Shown one piece after another: positions 43,221-53,792 of a stretch of DNA of 64,000 bases; within the stretch, counting starts at the first letter, position 1, and each line of letters begins with the position of its first letter. Source of the DNA: Pseudomonas sp. DC1.2 (GTDB lineage: Bacteria > Pseudomonadota > Gammaproteobacteria > Pseudomonadales > Pseudomonadaceae); the NCBI RefSeq assembly GCF_034351645.1, contig NZ_CP133782.1:2113001-2177000 (forward strand), read 5' to 3'. The translations under genes were made by a program, and so were the position numbers. The notes under the pieces were generated by a model. It was given only the letters and a program-made list of their open reading frames with translations. It was not told the origin of the DNA and made no database searches.

Positions 43221-43871
43221 ATGCCTGAAACCTCGACTGCCATCGCCGATATCCACTTGCTCGACAGCGGCTACAGCCGCGAAGCGCGTTCCTTGTTGTA
43301 TCAGGCCTACCGCCATGAACCGACCTTCGGCTACCTGCTTGAGGCCGAGCGCGCCGGTTACGAACAGCGGGTTCGTGCCACCGTGCGTGAACTGGTCAAG
43401 CAACACTTTTTGCAAGACTTACCGGCCATCGGTCTGTTGGTCAACGACCGATTGATCGGCATTGCTCTGATCGCGCCACCGCAGCGGCGTCTGGGGATCA
43501 CCGAAAGCTGGGCGTGGCGGTTACGCATGGTGCTGAGCACCGGGTTTCGCTGCACTCGGCGTTACCTCGAATACCACGATGCCGTGACAGCCTGCGTGCC
43601 TTCTGACGCGGTGCATGTGTTGCCACTGCTGGGGATTCACCCGCAGTTCCAGGGCAAGCACTATGGTGAGCAGTTGCTGCAAGCCGTCCACAACTGGTGC
43701 GCCGTGGATGAACATTCGCAAGGCGTGATTTTAGATACCGGGAATCCGCGCTATCTGGATTTCTATAAGCGTCAGGGTTATGAGGAAATCGGCGAGGTGG
43801 CTGTAGGGCCGATTCGCGAGCACGTATTTTTCCACGCCAATCCGCAGGTGTTACAAACAGCAATGTCTTAA
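43221..43871 (+). CDS. GNAT family N-acetyltransferase
   Basis: A 216-residue acetyltransferase. The acetyl-CoA-binding core is LPLLGIHPQFQGKHYGEQLLQAVHNW, followed by ILDTGNPRYLDFYKRQGYEEIGE, the typical C-terminal strand and helix. The long N-terminal helical part (about 1-75) is family-specific. Substrate is unknown. GGGGAG lies 11 bases before ATG 43221; an upstream in-frame start at 43182 has less support. It stands just before tamA. Confidence 0.82.
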   Translation: MPETSTAIADIHLLDSGYSREARSLLYQAYRHEPTFGYLLEAERAGYEQRVRATVRELVKQHFLQDLPAIGLLVNDRLIGIALIAPPQRRLGITESWAWRLRMVLSTGFRCTRRYLEYHDAVTACVPSDAVHVLPLLGIHPQFQGKHYGEQLLQAVHNWCAVDEHSQGVILDTGNPRYLDFYKRQGYEEIGEVAVGPIREHVFFHANPQVLQTAMS

Positions 43872-43936
43872 CGGTCGAACTTTACCTGCACCTCAGGCTC
43901 TATCACGCTCCCAAGCTCGTGATAGCATTCGCGCCT

Positions 43937-45664
43937 ATGAAGTTCCCAGGAAGATTTACCAGTGGCGTGCTCATGCTGTTGTCGAGCTGTGCGGCGCTGG
44001 CGCAAAGTGAATTGGATGTGCGGATCAAACCGTCCAACGATGAACTGAAGGCCAATATAGAGGGCTATATCGGCAGCCTCGGCGATCGTGATGAAGAAGC
44101 GCTGCTGCGCTTCAGTCGTGGTGCCGAGGAGCAGGCGCGCAAGGCTGCTCAGGCCTTGGGTTATTACCAACCGCATATCGACAGCGAAGTGAAGGGTGGC
44201 AGCTCACCGCGCCTGACCCTGAATGTTGACCCCGGAGAGCCAGTACATCTGCGTAACGTTACCGTGCGCATCGACGGCCCTGCCGCCTCCCTTAAGGCTT
44301 TTCGTGTGCCGCCGCCCGAACTGCTCAAGCCAGGTGCGGTGCTCAATCATGGCCACTACGAAGACGCCAAGCGCCTGATCCAGAATCAGGCCTCGCGCTA
44401 CGGGTTTTTCAACGGGCGTTTCACCCGTCAGACACTGTCGGTGGACCCGCGCGCGGGCGTCGCCGACATCGAGCTGATCTACGACAGCGGCCCGCGTTAC
44501 TCGCTGGGCAAGGTTCAATTCGAGGGCGACACGCCGTTCGACGAGGACCTGCTGCAACGTATGGTGCCGTTCAAGGCTGGCACGCCGTATGACTCCGAAC
44601 TCATTGCCGAACTCAATAGGGCCCTGCAATCCAGTGGCTATTTCGAGGCGGTGCGCGTGGACGCGGCACCGACGGCGTCCAAGGACGACGTGATCCCGGT
44701 GGCGGTTAAACTCGATACGCGCAAGCCGCGCACCATGGGGCTGGGGTTAGGTTACTCCACCGACGTTGGCCCCCGGATCAAGGCCAACTGGACCCGGCAT
44801 TGGGTCAATCCGCAGGGTGACAGCTATGGTTGGGAAGCCGAACTGTCGGCACCACGGCAGAACGTCGGGGTGTTTTACGACGTGCCGCTGGACCCGCCCT
44901 TGACCGACAAATTGCGCTGGGCCGCCGGCTATCAATATGAAGACATCGCCGGCAGTGACTCCCAGAGCAAGCTGCTGACCCTCGGCCCTGAATGGCACAG
45001 CAAGTTGCCCAGTGGCTGGCAACGGGTGGTGTCGCTAAAGTGGCAGCGCGAGGAATATACCCTCGGCGATGACTCGGGGCTGAGCACGCTGTTGATGCCC
45101 GGCGTGAGCTATTCGTACCTCAAAAGCGATAACCGTATCGACCCGCACAACGGCTACCGCTTGACCTTCGAAACCAAAGTGGCCAAGGAAGGGCTGGGTT
45201 CGGACACTAATCTGGTCTACGGCACCGCGCTGGTCAAAGGGTTGACCACGGTCTTCGATAACCACCGTTTCCTTGCTCGGGTGCAGGTGGGCGGCAGCGC
45301 CACCAATGGCTATCAGTCCGTGCCGCCGTCGCTGCGCTTCTTCGCCGGTGGCGATCAGAGTGTGCGCGGTTACGACTATCAAAGCCTGTCCCCGGAAAAC
45401 TCCAATGGCGACCGCATCGGTGGGCGCTACATGGTCGCCGGCAGCGTCGAATATCAATACTCCGTCGCCGAGAAATGGCGGGTCGCGACCTTCGTTGACC
45501 AAGGCAATTCCTTCAACAAGCTCGAACTGCCCAACCTCAAAACGGGTGTCGGTGTCGGCGTGCGCTGGATCTCGCCGGTAGGGCCGATTCGCCTCGACCT
45601 GGCCCACGCGCTGGACGACGACGGTGGTATTCGACTGCACTTTTCCATGGGGCCTGAGCTGTGA
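43937..45664 (+). CDS. tamA: Translocation and assembly module outer-membrane protein TamA
   Basis: A 575-residue BamA/TamA-family protein: signal peptide (to about AALAQS), three POTRA domains (about 25-265, e.g. YSLGKVQFEGDTPFDEDLLQRMVPFKAGTPY), and a 16-strand Omp85 barrel with the conserved FFAGGDQSVRGYDYQSL loop and the terminal strand IRLHFSMGPEL. With TamB it supports transport of autotransporters and phospholipids to the outer membrane. ATG 43937 is preferred over GTG 43919 because the signal peptide then begins with MKFPGR. It overlaps tamB by four bases. Confidence 0.93.
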   Translation: MKFPGRFTSGVLMLLSSCAALAQSELDVRIKPSNDELKANIEGYIGSLGDRDEEALLRFSRGAEEQARKAAQALGYYQPHIDSEVKGGSSPRLTLNVDPGEPVHLRNVTVRIDGPAASLKAFRVPPPELLKPGAVLNHGHYEDAKRLIQNQASRYGFFNGRFTRQTLSVDPRAGVADIELIYDSGPRYSLGKVQFEGDTPFDEDLLQRMVPFKAGTPYDSELIAELNRALQSSGYFEAVRVDAAPTASKDDVIPVAVKLDTRKPRTMGLGLGYSTDVGPRIKANWTRHWVNPQGDSYGWEAELSAPRQNVGVFYDVPLDPPLTDKLRWAAGYQYEDIAGSDSQSKLLTLGPEWHSKLPSGWQRVVSLKWQREEYTLGDDSGLSTLLMPGVSYSYLKSDNRIDPHNGYRLTFETKVAKEGLGSDTNLVYGTALVKGLTTVFDNHRFLARVQVGGSATNGYQSVPPSLRFFAGGDQSVRGYDYQSLSPENSNGDRIGGRYMVAGSVEYQYSVAEKWRVATFVDQGNSFNKLELPNLKTGVGVGVRWISPVGPIRLDLAHALDDDGGIRLHFSMGPEL

Positions 45665-48600
45665 ATCGTGGTTTGAAAATAACGTTGCTGACGATGCTGG
45701 CGTTGTTGATGCTGATCGTTTTGGCCGTGACCACGGTACTCGGCTCGGCGGCAGGCAGCCGTTGGGCGCTCGGTTTTGTACCGGGTTTGACCGTGGAGAA
45801 CTTTCAGGGCCGTTTGGGCGGGCAATGGAGCGCCGATCATCTGCTGTGGCGGCAGGGCAGCAGCGAGGTTGAACTCAATAAAGTGATCTTCGCCTGGTCG
45901 CCGCTGTGCCTCACGCGCCTGACCCTGTGCATCGAGCAATTGCAGGCCGATCAGGTCAGCCTGCAATTCCCGCCGAGCGCTGAAGCAGCGAGCAGCGGCC
46001 CGATCAAACTCCCTGACTTGAAGCTGCCCCTGACCATTGAACTGGGCGACGTCAAAGTCGGCAGCCTGCTGTTCAACGGCAGCGAACAACTCAAAGGTCT
46101 GCAACTGGCCGCACACTGGACGGCCAAGGGGTTGCAGATCGACTCGGTGCAATTGCAGCGCGATGACCTGAGCCTGAACCTCTACGGTCTGTTGCAACCT
46201 GGCGGCGACTGGCCGTTGACTGCCGAAGGCACGCTAACAATGTCGAGGCCCGCACCTTGGGCGCTGGCCTTGAAGGTTGACGGCGACCTGCTGAAAACCC
46301 TGAACCTCAAAGCCGACAGCAGTGGTTACCTGAACGGGCAACTGACCGGCGAGCTGCAACCGCTGGCGGATAACCTGCCCGCCAAGGTGCGGATCACCGC
46401 TGACGGCTTTAAACCCAGCGCTGATCTACCGGACACCCTGCAACTCAATCAACTGGAGCTCACCGGCGACGGCGACCTGAAAAACGGTTACCAGTTATTC
46501 GGCAAAGCCGTGTTGCCGGCTGATAAAGGCCCGGTCGCGCTGTTGCTGCAAGGCAAGGTCGACGCCAAAGGCGCGCAGATTGCCGGGCTCGACCTGAGCG
46601 CGAGCGACAAACAAAGCCTCAAACTCACCGGCAACCTCGACTGGAGCAAAGGTTTCAGCGCCGAGGCAAAAATCGACTGGCTGGACTTCCCGTGGCATCG
46701 GCTCTATCCGCTGATCGACGAACCGCAAGTCGCGCTGCGCAGCTTCAACGGCGAAGTCTCTTACACCGACGGCAAATACCTCGGTAACTTCAAAGCCGCG
46801 CTGGATGGCCCGGCCGGGGCGTTCAGCCTGAGCAGCCCGTTCAGTGGCGACCTGACGAAAATCTACCTGCAACAATTCCAGCTCGAAGCCGGGCAGGGCA
46901 AGGCCGAAGGCCACCTGAACCTGCAATTCGCCGATGGCATCGCCTGGGACACCGCGCTCGACCTGTCAGCAATCAACCCGGCGTACTGGATGGCGGAACT
47001 GCCGGGCACGCTGGCCGGGCCGTTACGCAGCAAAGGTGAGATGAAGAATGAAAAGCTTAGCCTGACTGCCGACCTCGACTTGAAAGGCAAACTGCGCGGC
47101 CAACCCGCCGTGATCCAGGCCAAGGCGGATGGCGGCGGCGAGCAATGGAACCTCAGCGCCTTGCAAGTTCGTCTCGGCGACAACAGCATCAGCGGCAAGG
47201 GCCGCCTGCAACAGACCCTTGCCGGGCAGCTCGACATCAAGCTGCCGCGCCTGGCCCAGCTGTGGCCGCAACTGCGCGGTCAGCTCAATGGCCGGGTCGA
47301 TGTCGCCGGCACGCTCAAAGCCCCGCAAGGCAAGCTTGGGCTGCAAGGCTCGCAACTGTTCTTCGAAGACAATCGCCTGCAAAGTCTCAATCTGGACGCG
47401 ACCCTCGACGGTGCCCAGCGGGCGAATATCGATCTCAAGGGCAGCGGCATTCAGGCTGGCGATACTTCCCTGGGCGCCCTGACCGTTAGTGGTCAAGGCG
47501 ATATCAGGCATCAGAAACTCGCCCTCGACCTGCAAGGGCCCATGCTCAAACTGGCGCTTGGACTGGATGGTGCATTGGACAAAGGCAACTGGCGCGGGCA
47601 ACTGGCCAGCGGCGATATCCAGGCTGGCGGCCAGGACTGGAAGCTGCAAGGTCCGGCGAAACTTGAACGGCTGGCGGACGGCAAAATCAATTTCGGCGCC
47701 CATTGCTGGATGTCCGGCCCGGCCAGTTTGTGCGGCCAGGACCAGCGCCTGATGCCTGAGCCGAAGTTGCGGTATCACCTCAAACAGTTCCCCATCGACA
47801 GTTTGGGCCAGTGGCTGCCGAAGGATTTCGCCTGGCAGGGCAAGCTCAATGCTGACCTGCAACTGGACGTGCCAGCCAGCGGTCCGAACGGCCAGATCAG
47901 CATTGATGCCAGCGGCGGCACCCTGCGCATGAAAGAGAAAGATCAGTGGCTGGATTTCCCCTACCAGACCCTGAAACTCACCAGCAAGCTCACGCCTAAA
48001 CGCATCGACACCGAATTGAACTTCGTCGGCGACAAGCTCGGGGAGTTGATGGTGCAGGCGCAGATCAACCCGTTGCCGAAGAATAAACCGCTGACCGGCT
48101 CGTTCCGCCTTAATGGCCTGGACCTCTCAGTGGCGCGGCCGTTTGTACCGATGGTGGAGAAACTCAGCGGGCGTTTGAATGGCAGCGGCACGTTGTCCGG
48201 TGGACTGCTGGCGCCACTGGTCAATGGCAATCTGCTGCTCAGCGACGGCGAGATTTCCGGTGCTGAGCTGCCGATGGACTTTCAGGCTTTGCAGCTTCAA
48301 GCGTTGATTGCGGGCGAAACCGTGCAACTGAACGGCGGCTGGAAAAGCGGCAAGACCGGGCAGGGCAGCCTCAACGGCAACATCGCCTGGGGGCAGGCAC
48401 TGGTTGTGGATCTGGCGCTTAAAGGCACGCAACTGCCGGTGACTGTCGAACCTTACGCCAAACTGGAAGTGGCGCCGGACCTGAAAATTTCGATGAAAGG
48501 TGACGAACTGTCCATCGCCGGCAAAGTGTGGGTGCCGAAGGGTGAAATCACCGTGCGCGAATTGCCACCGTCGACGGTCAAAGTCTCTGACGACACAGTG

Positions 48601-49329
48601 ATCGTTGGCCAGCAGACAGAACAAGGCAAACCGCCGATGGCCATGAAAATGGACATTGATGTGGTGGTTGGCCAAGACACGCTCAGCTTCGCCGGGTTCG
48701 GCCTGACCGCGAATCTGCAAGGCCAGGTACACATCGGCGACAACCTGGACACTCGGGGCGAGCTGTGGCTCAACGACGGTCGCTACAGTGCTTATGGCCA
48801 GCGCCTGACAGTACGTCGGGCACGTTTGTTGTTTGCCGGCCCCCTCGATCAGCCTTACCTCGACATCGAAGCGGTACGCCAGACGGACGACGTGACGGCC
48901 GGTATTCGCCTGAGCGGCAGCGCCGAGCAACCGACCACGGAAATTTTCTCGGAGCCGGCCATGAGTCAGGAGCAGGCGTTGTCCTATCTGGTACTCGGAC
49001 GTCCCTTGAGTAGCAACGGTGAAGACAACAACATGCTCGCCCAGGCGGCGCTTGGCCTGGGGTTGATGGGCAGTTCTGGAGTTACCAGCGGCTTGGCCAA
49101 GGATTTGGGCATTCAGGACTTCCAGCTGGACACCCAGGGCAGCGGCACCACCACGGCCGTGGTCGCCAGCGGCAATATCTCCGAGAAACTCAGCCTGCGT
49201 TACGGCGTCGGTGTGTTCGAGCCGGCCAACACCCTTGCTTTGCGCTATAAGCTGAGCAAGAAGGTCTACCTCGAAGTCGCGAGTGGCGTGGCCAGCTCTC
49301 TGGATATTTTCTACAAGCGTGACTTCTAG
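45661..49329 (+). CDS. tamB: Translocation and assembly module inner-membrane-anchored protein TamB
   Basis: A 1222-residue AsmA-like/VPS13-like bridge protein. One N-terminal membrane segment (about 8-27) is followed by a very long beta-helical, repeat-rich periplasmic part and the conserved TamB C-terminal domain (about 880-1222, with GEITVRELPPSTVKVSDD, DNLDTRGELWLNDGRYSAYGQRLTVRRARLLFAGPL and the end DIFYKRDF that docks to TamA). Such proteins carry phospholipids across the periplasm. The GTG start (45661) is embedded in the tamA stop (GTGA). It contains no breaks, and no further gene follows in the operon. Confidence 0.93.
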   Translation: MNRGLKITLLTMLALLMLIVLAVTTVLGSAAGSRWALGFVPGLTVENFQGRLGGQWSADHLLWRQGSSEVELNKVIFAWSPLCLTRLTLCIEQLQADQVSLQFPPSAEAASSGPIKLPDLKLPLTIELGDVKVGSLLFNGSEQLKGLQLAAHWTAKGLQIDSVQLQRDDLSLNLYGLLQPGGDWPLTAEGTLTMSRPAPWALALKVDGDLLKTLNLKADSSGYLNGQLTGELQPLADNLPAKVRITADGFKPSADLPDTLQLNQLELTGDGDLKNGYQLFGKAVLPADKGPVALLLQGKVDAKGAQIAGLDLSASDKQSLKLTGNLDWSKGFSAEAKIDWLDFPWHRLYPLIDEPQVALRSFNGEVSYTDGKYLGNFKAALDGPAGAFSLSSPFSGDLTKIYLQQFQLEAGQGKAEGHLNLQFADGIAWDTALDLSAINPAYWMAELPGTLAGPLRSKGEMKNEKLSLTADLDLKGKLRGQPAVIQAKADGGGEQWNLSALQVRLGDNSISGKGRLQQTLAGQLDIKLPRLAQLWPQLRGQLNGRVDVAGTLKAPQGKLGLQGSQLFFEDNRLQSLNLDATLDGAQRANIDLKGSGIQAGDTSLGALTVSGQGDIRHQKLALDLQGPMLKLALGLDGALDKGNWRGQLASGDIQAGGQDWKLQGPAKLERLADGKINFGAHCWMSGPASLCGQDQRLMPEPKLRYHLKQFPIDSLGQWLPKDFAWQGKLNADLQLDVPASGPNGQISIDASGGTLRMKEKDQWLDFPYQTLKLTSKLTPKRIDTELNFVGDKLGELMVQAQINPLPKNKPLTGSFRLNGLDLSVARPFVPMVEKLSGRLNGSGTLSGGLLAPLVNGNLLLSDGEISGAELPMDFQALQLQALIAGETVQLNGGWKSGKTGQGSLNGNIAWGQALVVDLALKGTQLPVTVEPYAKLEVAPDLKISMKGDELSIAGKVWVPKGEITVRELPPSTVKVSDDTVIVGQQTEQGKPPMAMKMDIDVVVGQDTLSFAGFGLTANLQGQVHIGDNLDTRGELWLNDGRYSAYGQRLTVRRARLLFAGPLDQPYLDIEAVRQTDDVTAGIRLSGSAEQPTTEIFSEPAMSQEQALSYLVLGRPLSSNGEDNNMLAQAALGLGLMGSSGVTSGLAKDLGIQDFQLDTQGSGTTTAVVASGNISEKLSLRYGVGVFEPANTLALRYKLSKKVYLEVASGVASSLDIFYKRDF

Positions 49330-49486
49330 CGCCTGTGCCCTCAATGATTTTGCGTTGCCTAGGCCGGCGGTCGAGTCCACCGGGCACTGCTCGCGCAGCG
49401 TCCGACAGTCTCGGGATGTATTAGACTCTGCGGGGTTCAGCGGTCGCTCTTATGGCGCCCGTCCCCACTGCCCATGAAGGGGTCAT

Positions 49487-50830
49487 ATGGTCCGCTTGAG
49501 TATGATCTTGCTCGGTCACGATTTCGTCCGTCGGCGTTGGTCGACCCTCGCGTTGGTGGGGGTTGTCTGGGCGATAGCAGGCGTAGCGATTTTCATTGAT
49601 GCGCTGGACGGTGTTACCTATTTCCCATTGCATGTATTCGGCTACCTGTTGCTGGCCGAAGCTGTGATCATTTTGGTCGTGCCGGCACCGCAAACAGACA
49701 CCGCGTCAGCCCTGCGCAAGGCACGAGGGGTTGGGTTCCTGGTCCTGGGTCTGTTGATTGTCGATTCACATCACGTGGCGAGTCTGATTCTGGCAGTGCT
49801 TTTTGGTGTGGCCTTTTTTGCCGACGGTTGCTTTCGTCTTGCGGCCGCCGTGGTGGTGCGCTTTGCCGGTTGGCCACTCTCATTGCTGACGGGGTTATTT
49901 GAAATAACCTTTGCCGTGTTTATTCTCGAACCGTACCCCACGCTCTACGCTGGAACCGTGCCGTACTGCATCGGTATGAGTATTTTCCTCTCAGGGTGTG
50001 TTTTGCTGCGGCAATCGTTTCGATTGAAAGGGCGACGTTCGAAAGCGACGGCATGCGGCGTTTACCCGCTCTCAACAGTACAAACGTGCGCCGCTCCGTT
50101 GGTGATCCACGTCTGGACGCCCAGCGGTACGGCTGACAACAGTTTGGTGAGCAATCCACTGCTCAACCGCTACATCGCTGCTGTTGATATCAACGGCGTC
50201 GTCTCGGCCGGTCATGCCGCGCTGGAGTGTGCGCCTGAGATCTACGTCAGCCATTACCCCGAAGTGGATATTGATCATTCGGCGGGAGACTTCGTGCGGC
50301 TGTTGCGGGCCACACCGAACAACAATGTGGTCGGCCGGTTCCTGCCCAGCTATGTCGGCGAGGTTGCCGAGTGGTGCGAGTCTTCGGTGCAGGTGCGCTT
50401 TGGACGTTACGACAGTGAGCGGCTGAGGGAGTTTTGGCGCGATTATCGGCAGGACACCACGTACAACCTGACCAGCCGAAATTGTTCAAGTGCGGTAGCG
50501 CGTTGCCTGGAGGCGGCGCTTGAGGGCGCCATGAACCGTGGCCATTCGAGCATGATGGATTTTTTCCGGGTGGTCATGAGTCCAGAGTTTTGGGTGGCGG
50601 CCCAACTGCGTAAACGCGCAGAGGCCATGGCCTGGACCCCAGGACTGCTACTCGACTATGCACGCGCCTTGAATGCCGCTATCGAGCCCAAACCGGCGGG
50701 CTGGTACAGCGTGTACGCGGGTGTTAAACGAGCCTGCCGCTATGCCTCGGCTGCTTTAAAGGGGCAGGCGCTGCGCTCGGATCAACCGCCCCGTCAAGAA
50801 CCCGCGAAGCCTCCGGCAGACAAGCCCTGA
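49487..50830 (+). CDS. HdeD-like membrane protein fused to a permuted papain-like cysteine domain
   Basis: A 447-residue fusion. Residues about 15-178 form six hydrophobic helices in three short pairs, as in the HdeD/DUF308 family. Residues about 205-345 form a soluble domain with His243 in SAGHAALEC and Cys333 in SRNCSSAV; histidine before cysteine is the order of circularly permuted NlpC/P60-LRAT-type enzymes. A hydrophilic tail rich in Pro and Lys ends the protein. The enzyme side (cytoplasm or periplasm) is not determined. It may cut or acylate a peptide, lipid or wall component. AAGGGG precedes ATG 49487. Function not established. Confidence 0.75.
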   Translation: MVRLSMILLGHDFVRRRWSTLALVGVVWAIAGVAIFIDALDGVTYFPLHVFGYLLLAEAVIILVVPAPQTDTASALRKARGVGFLVLGLLIVDSHHVASLILAVLFGVAFFADGCFRLAAAVVVRFAGWPLSLLTGLFEITFAVFILEPYPTLYAGTVPYCIGMSIFLSGCVLLRQSFRLKGRRSKATACGVYPLSTVQTCAAPLVIHVWTPSGTADNSLVSNPLLNRYIAAVDINGVVSAGHAALECAPEIYVSHYPEVDIDHSAGDFVRLLRATPNNNVVGRFLPSYVGEVAEWCESSVQVRFGRYDSERLREFWRDYRQDTTYNLTSRNCSSAVARCLEAALEGAMNRGHSSMMDFFRVVMSPEFWVAAQLRKRAEAMAWTPGLLLDYARALNAAIEPKPAGWYSVYAGVKRACRYASAALKGQALRSDQPPRQEPAKPPADKP

Positions 50831-51111
50831 CACAGATGCGTTTCTGGTGCAGGGCGGGTGGCGAACCCACCGTGAAGAGGCCCATAAACGGGAGCATCGT
50901 GCGGACCGTCTGTGGTTCGAGCGCCTGGCGCCGCTGAACTGTCTTGAGACAGATCTCAAAGCGTCATTGATTGACTGTGATACAAAACAAGCGTGCGCAA
51001 TCGGCACTGGCCAATTGAGTGCCGGTTAATGTTCTGCGGCTAAGCGTTTCAATCCGCGCTCTAACCGGCCACGCAGCCCCCTTGTGGGCAAACTAAATCA
51101 GTGAGTAATAC

Positions 51112-51861
51112 ATGAAAAGCGCGCGTTCTCTTGAAGGCAAGGTTGCATTTGTGCAGGGCGGCTCTCGTGGTATTGGGGCGGCCATTGTCCAGCGGCTAGT
51201 TGATGAAGGCGCCGCCGTTGCCTTTACCTACCTCTCTTCTTTGGAAAAAGCCGAAAAAACCGTGCAGGGCATTGTCTCTGCCGGGGGCAAAGCCATTGCT
51301 ATTCGCGCCGACAGTGCGGATGCGCACGCTTTGCAGGCAGCCATACGCCAGGCGACGGATCATTTTGGTGCTCTGGATATTCTGGTCAACAACGCAGGCG
51401 TTCTGGTCTGGGGCCCGCTTGAGGACATGACGCTGGAAGATTTTGACCGGTCAGTGGCGATTAATGTCCGCAGCGTATTTGTCGCCAGCCAAGAGGCGGC
51501 ACGGCATATGACGGATGGCGGCCGCATTATCAACATCGGCAGTGTCAATGCCGACCGGGTCCCCGTGGCCGGAGGCGCGATCTATGCCCTGAGCAAATCA
51601 GCCATCGTCGGTTTGACCAAAGGTTTGGCGCGTGACCTGGGGCCACGCGGTATCACGGTGAACAACGTTCAGCCAGGTCCCGTTGATACCGACATGAACC
51701 CTGCCGAAGGTGAATTTGCCAGCCAGTTGACAGCATTGATGGCATTGGGTCGGTACGGTAAAGATCATGAGATCGCCAGTTTTGTGGCCTACCTCGCCGG
51801 CCCCGAGGCAGGCTTTATCACCGGTGCGAGCCTAACCATTGACGGCGGTTTTTCCGTCTGA
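51112..51861 (+). CDS. Short-chain dehydrogenase/reductase
   Basis: A 249-residue classical SDR: cofactor motif GGSRGIGAA (16-24), NNAG (93-96), catalytic Ser144, Tyr158 and Lys162 (YALSKSA), and the C-terminal GASLTIDGGF. The pattern resembles 3-oxoacyl-ACP reductases and cyclic-alcohol dehydrogenases; the Arg in GSRG suggests NADPH. It stands alone, so substrate and pathway are unknown. It converges on the chemoreceptor gene. Confidence 0.88.
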   Translation: MKSARSLEGKVAFVQGGSRGIGAAIVQRLVDEGAAVAFTYLSSLEKAEKTVQGIVSAGGKAIAIRADSADAHALQAAIRQATDHFGALDILVNNAGVLVWGPLEDMTLEDFDRSVAINVRSVFVASQEAARHMTDGGRIINIGSVNADRVPVAGGAIYALSKSAIVGLTKGLARDLGPRGITVNNVQPGPVDTDMNPAEGEFASQLTALMALGRYGKDHEIASFVAYLAGPEAGFITGASLTIDGGFSV

Positions 51862-51903
51862 ACATTCCGTTAACGCCGTGCAGACACGTCCGCAGAATGC
51901 CCG

Positions 51904-53544
51904 TCACAGCTTGAACTGGGCGACCAAGGTGTTGAACGACCCCGCCAGGCGCGACAGCTCCTGGCTCGAGGCCGCGGTCTGATTGGCGCCCGCGGCGCTT
52001 TGGGTCGAAAGGTCCTGAATGTTCGTCAGGTTACGGTCCACCTCACGGGCGACTTGGGCCTGTTCCTCGGAGGCCGATGCAATCACCATATTGCGCTCGT
52101 TGATCGTCGATACCCCTGCGGTGATCTTCTCCAGCGCCGAACCGGCATGTTCCGCCAAACCCTGAGTTTGAGTGGCCAGTGCCAGGCTTTTGCCCATGGC
52201 GGCGACGGCCCCGTCTGCGCCGCGCTGCACCGTTGCGATCATGCCTTCGATTTCCACCGTGGACGCTTGAGTTCGATGGGCGAGGGCGCGGACTTCGTCG
52301 GCCACTACGGCAAAACCACGACCTTGCTCGCCCGCACGGGCTGCTTCGATGGCGGCGTTCAAGGCCAGCAGGTTGGTCTGTTCAGCGATGCTGCGAATCA
52401 CTTCCAGCACCTTGCTGATTTCTCGCACATTGCCGGCCAGTTCGCTCACCGCGGCATTGGAGCCATTGATCTCGGCCACCATATTGCTGATGCCATTTAC
52501 GGTCTGCTTGACTTGAGATTGACCGTTAATCGCGTCGGTGCTGGCGCTGCTCGACGCTTGTGAGGTGGTGACAGCGTTACGCGCCACTTCTTCAACCGCC
52601 GCCGTCATCTCGTTGACCGCTGTGGCTGCCTGCTGGATTTCATCGTTCTGACGGGTCAGCCCACGCGTGCTTTCTTCGGTGACGGCTGACAGCTCTTCGG
52701 CGGCCGAGGCCAATTGGTCCGAGGCGTCCGCGATTTGAGTGATGGTGCGCTTCAGGCCGCCCTGCATGTCTGAGAGGGCATTGAGTAACTGGCCAGCCTC
52801 GTCATGGCTGTTGCCGCTGATCTGGCGAGTGAGGTCACCACCGGCGATCTCTTGCGCATACGATACGGCGACCGCCAGGGGGCGAGTGATCATCCGGGTG
52901 ATGAGGATGCCCAAGGCAATGGCCGTGATGAACGCCGCAATGATGCCACCCAGCAGCGATATCGTGGCGCTACTCCGCAACTCCCCTGCGGCGATGGCGC
53001 CTTCGCTTATTTGTCGGTTGTTGGATTCGATCATCACCCGCAGCAAGCTCCGCGCTTCACGGAAGGCGATGTTGTTAGTGCCGTTGAGGATGACGCGTGC
53101 TTGTTCAAGGTCTTTGGCGTTTATCCGTTCAATGACTTGCTGCGCGGTGCTGTCGTAGCTAGGCCAGAGCAGGTCAAGCTTGTCGCCCGCGGCGCGTTCA
53201 TCGTCTTCAAGCAGCGTGGCTCGGTAGGTCGAATAGGCTTTTTTTGCGGCGTTCAAGTCGTTGACCAGTGCGTCGCGCAGACGCTGATTTTCGGCGTCTG
53301 CCACCGACTCTGTGTGTGCATCCAGCAGACGGTATAGGCCGCGGTTGTGTGCGGTCAGGCTGGTCAGGGTTTCTGCCGTCTTGGCCACCGAAACCAGGTT
53401 GTTGGAGAAGGTCAGGGCCAGCGCTGCGGACAATTTATTGATGCCCAATATGCCGCCAGCGCCCACCAGGAGGGTAATCAGCGCGCAGAAAACAAATGCA
53501 GCCAGCAGTTTTGTCGAGAATTTAGAGCGGCTCAAAATATTCAT
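51904..53544 (-). CDS. Methyl-accepting chemotaxis protein
   Basis: A 546-residue transducer: N-terminal TM1 (about 12-32), a periplasmic four-helix-bundle sensor (about 35-190), TM2 (about 192-214), HAMP (about 215-268) and a cytoplasmic signalling coiled coil with the conserved hairpin [20 protein letters not shown]. The ligand is unknown; the sensor type (4HB_MCP) responds to organic acids, amino acids or benzoate-like compounds in relatives. The C-terminus NTLVAQFKL lacks a CheR-tethering pentapeptide. Start ATG 53544 is clear. Confidence 0.92.
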   Translation of the reverse strand: MNILSRSKFSTKLLAAFVFCALITLLVGAGGILGINKLSAALALTFSNNLVSVAKTAETLTSLTAHNRGLYRLLDAHTESVADAENQRLRDALVNDLNAAKKAYSTYRATLLEDDERAAGDKLDLLWPSYDSTAQQVIERINAKDLEQARVILNGTNNIAFREARSLLRVMIESNNRQISEGAIAAGELRSSATISLLGGIIAAFITAIALGILITRMITRPLAVAVSYAQEIAGGDLTRQISGNSHDEAGQLLNALSDMQGGLKRTITQIADASDQLASAAEELSAVTEESTRGLTRQNDEIQQAATAVNEMTAAVEEVARNAVTTSQASSSASTDAINGQSQVKQTVNGISNMVAEINGSNAAVSELAGNVREISKVLEVIRSIAEQTNLLALNAAIEAARAGEQGRGFAVVADEVRALAHRTQASTVEIEGMIATVQRGADGAVAAMGKSLALATQTQGLAEHAGSALEKITAGVSTINERNMVIASASEEQAQVAREVDRNLTNIQDLSTQSAAGANQTAASSQELSRLAGSFNTLVAQFKL

Positions 53545-53792
53545 TTAATGAACTCGGGGGAGGGTCTATGCCGGGGTTAGCGTTGAGCCATGATCGGGGG
53601 ATAAGGGCGCGTTGATATCATAGTGACACTACCGGTGCAGGGCCGTTCAATGAAATTCACTAACTGTTACATTTTCTTTTAAGCGGCTGAACATTGCAAA
53701 AATATGACGGATACTCGCCCATGCCGAAGGCGATTTTTCGCCCCCACCTGCGCAAAAGAGCCTTAGTCTGACGCTCGTCTGGTACCCGATTT
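53545..53792. other. Intergenic region between chemoreceptor and AraC gene
   Basis: It holds the chemoreceptor promoter. An AT-rich stretch at 53640-53700 is the only notable part. No gene recognised. Confidence 0.3.

Noticed and set aside
48127..49380. A 417-codon minus-strand frame opposite tamB
   Set aside because: Shadow frame of a high-GC gene; it lacks motifs, and tamB is intact and well supported.
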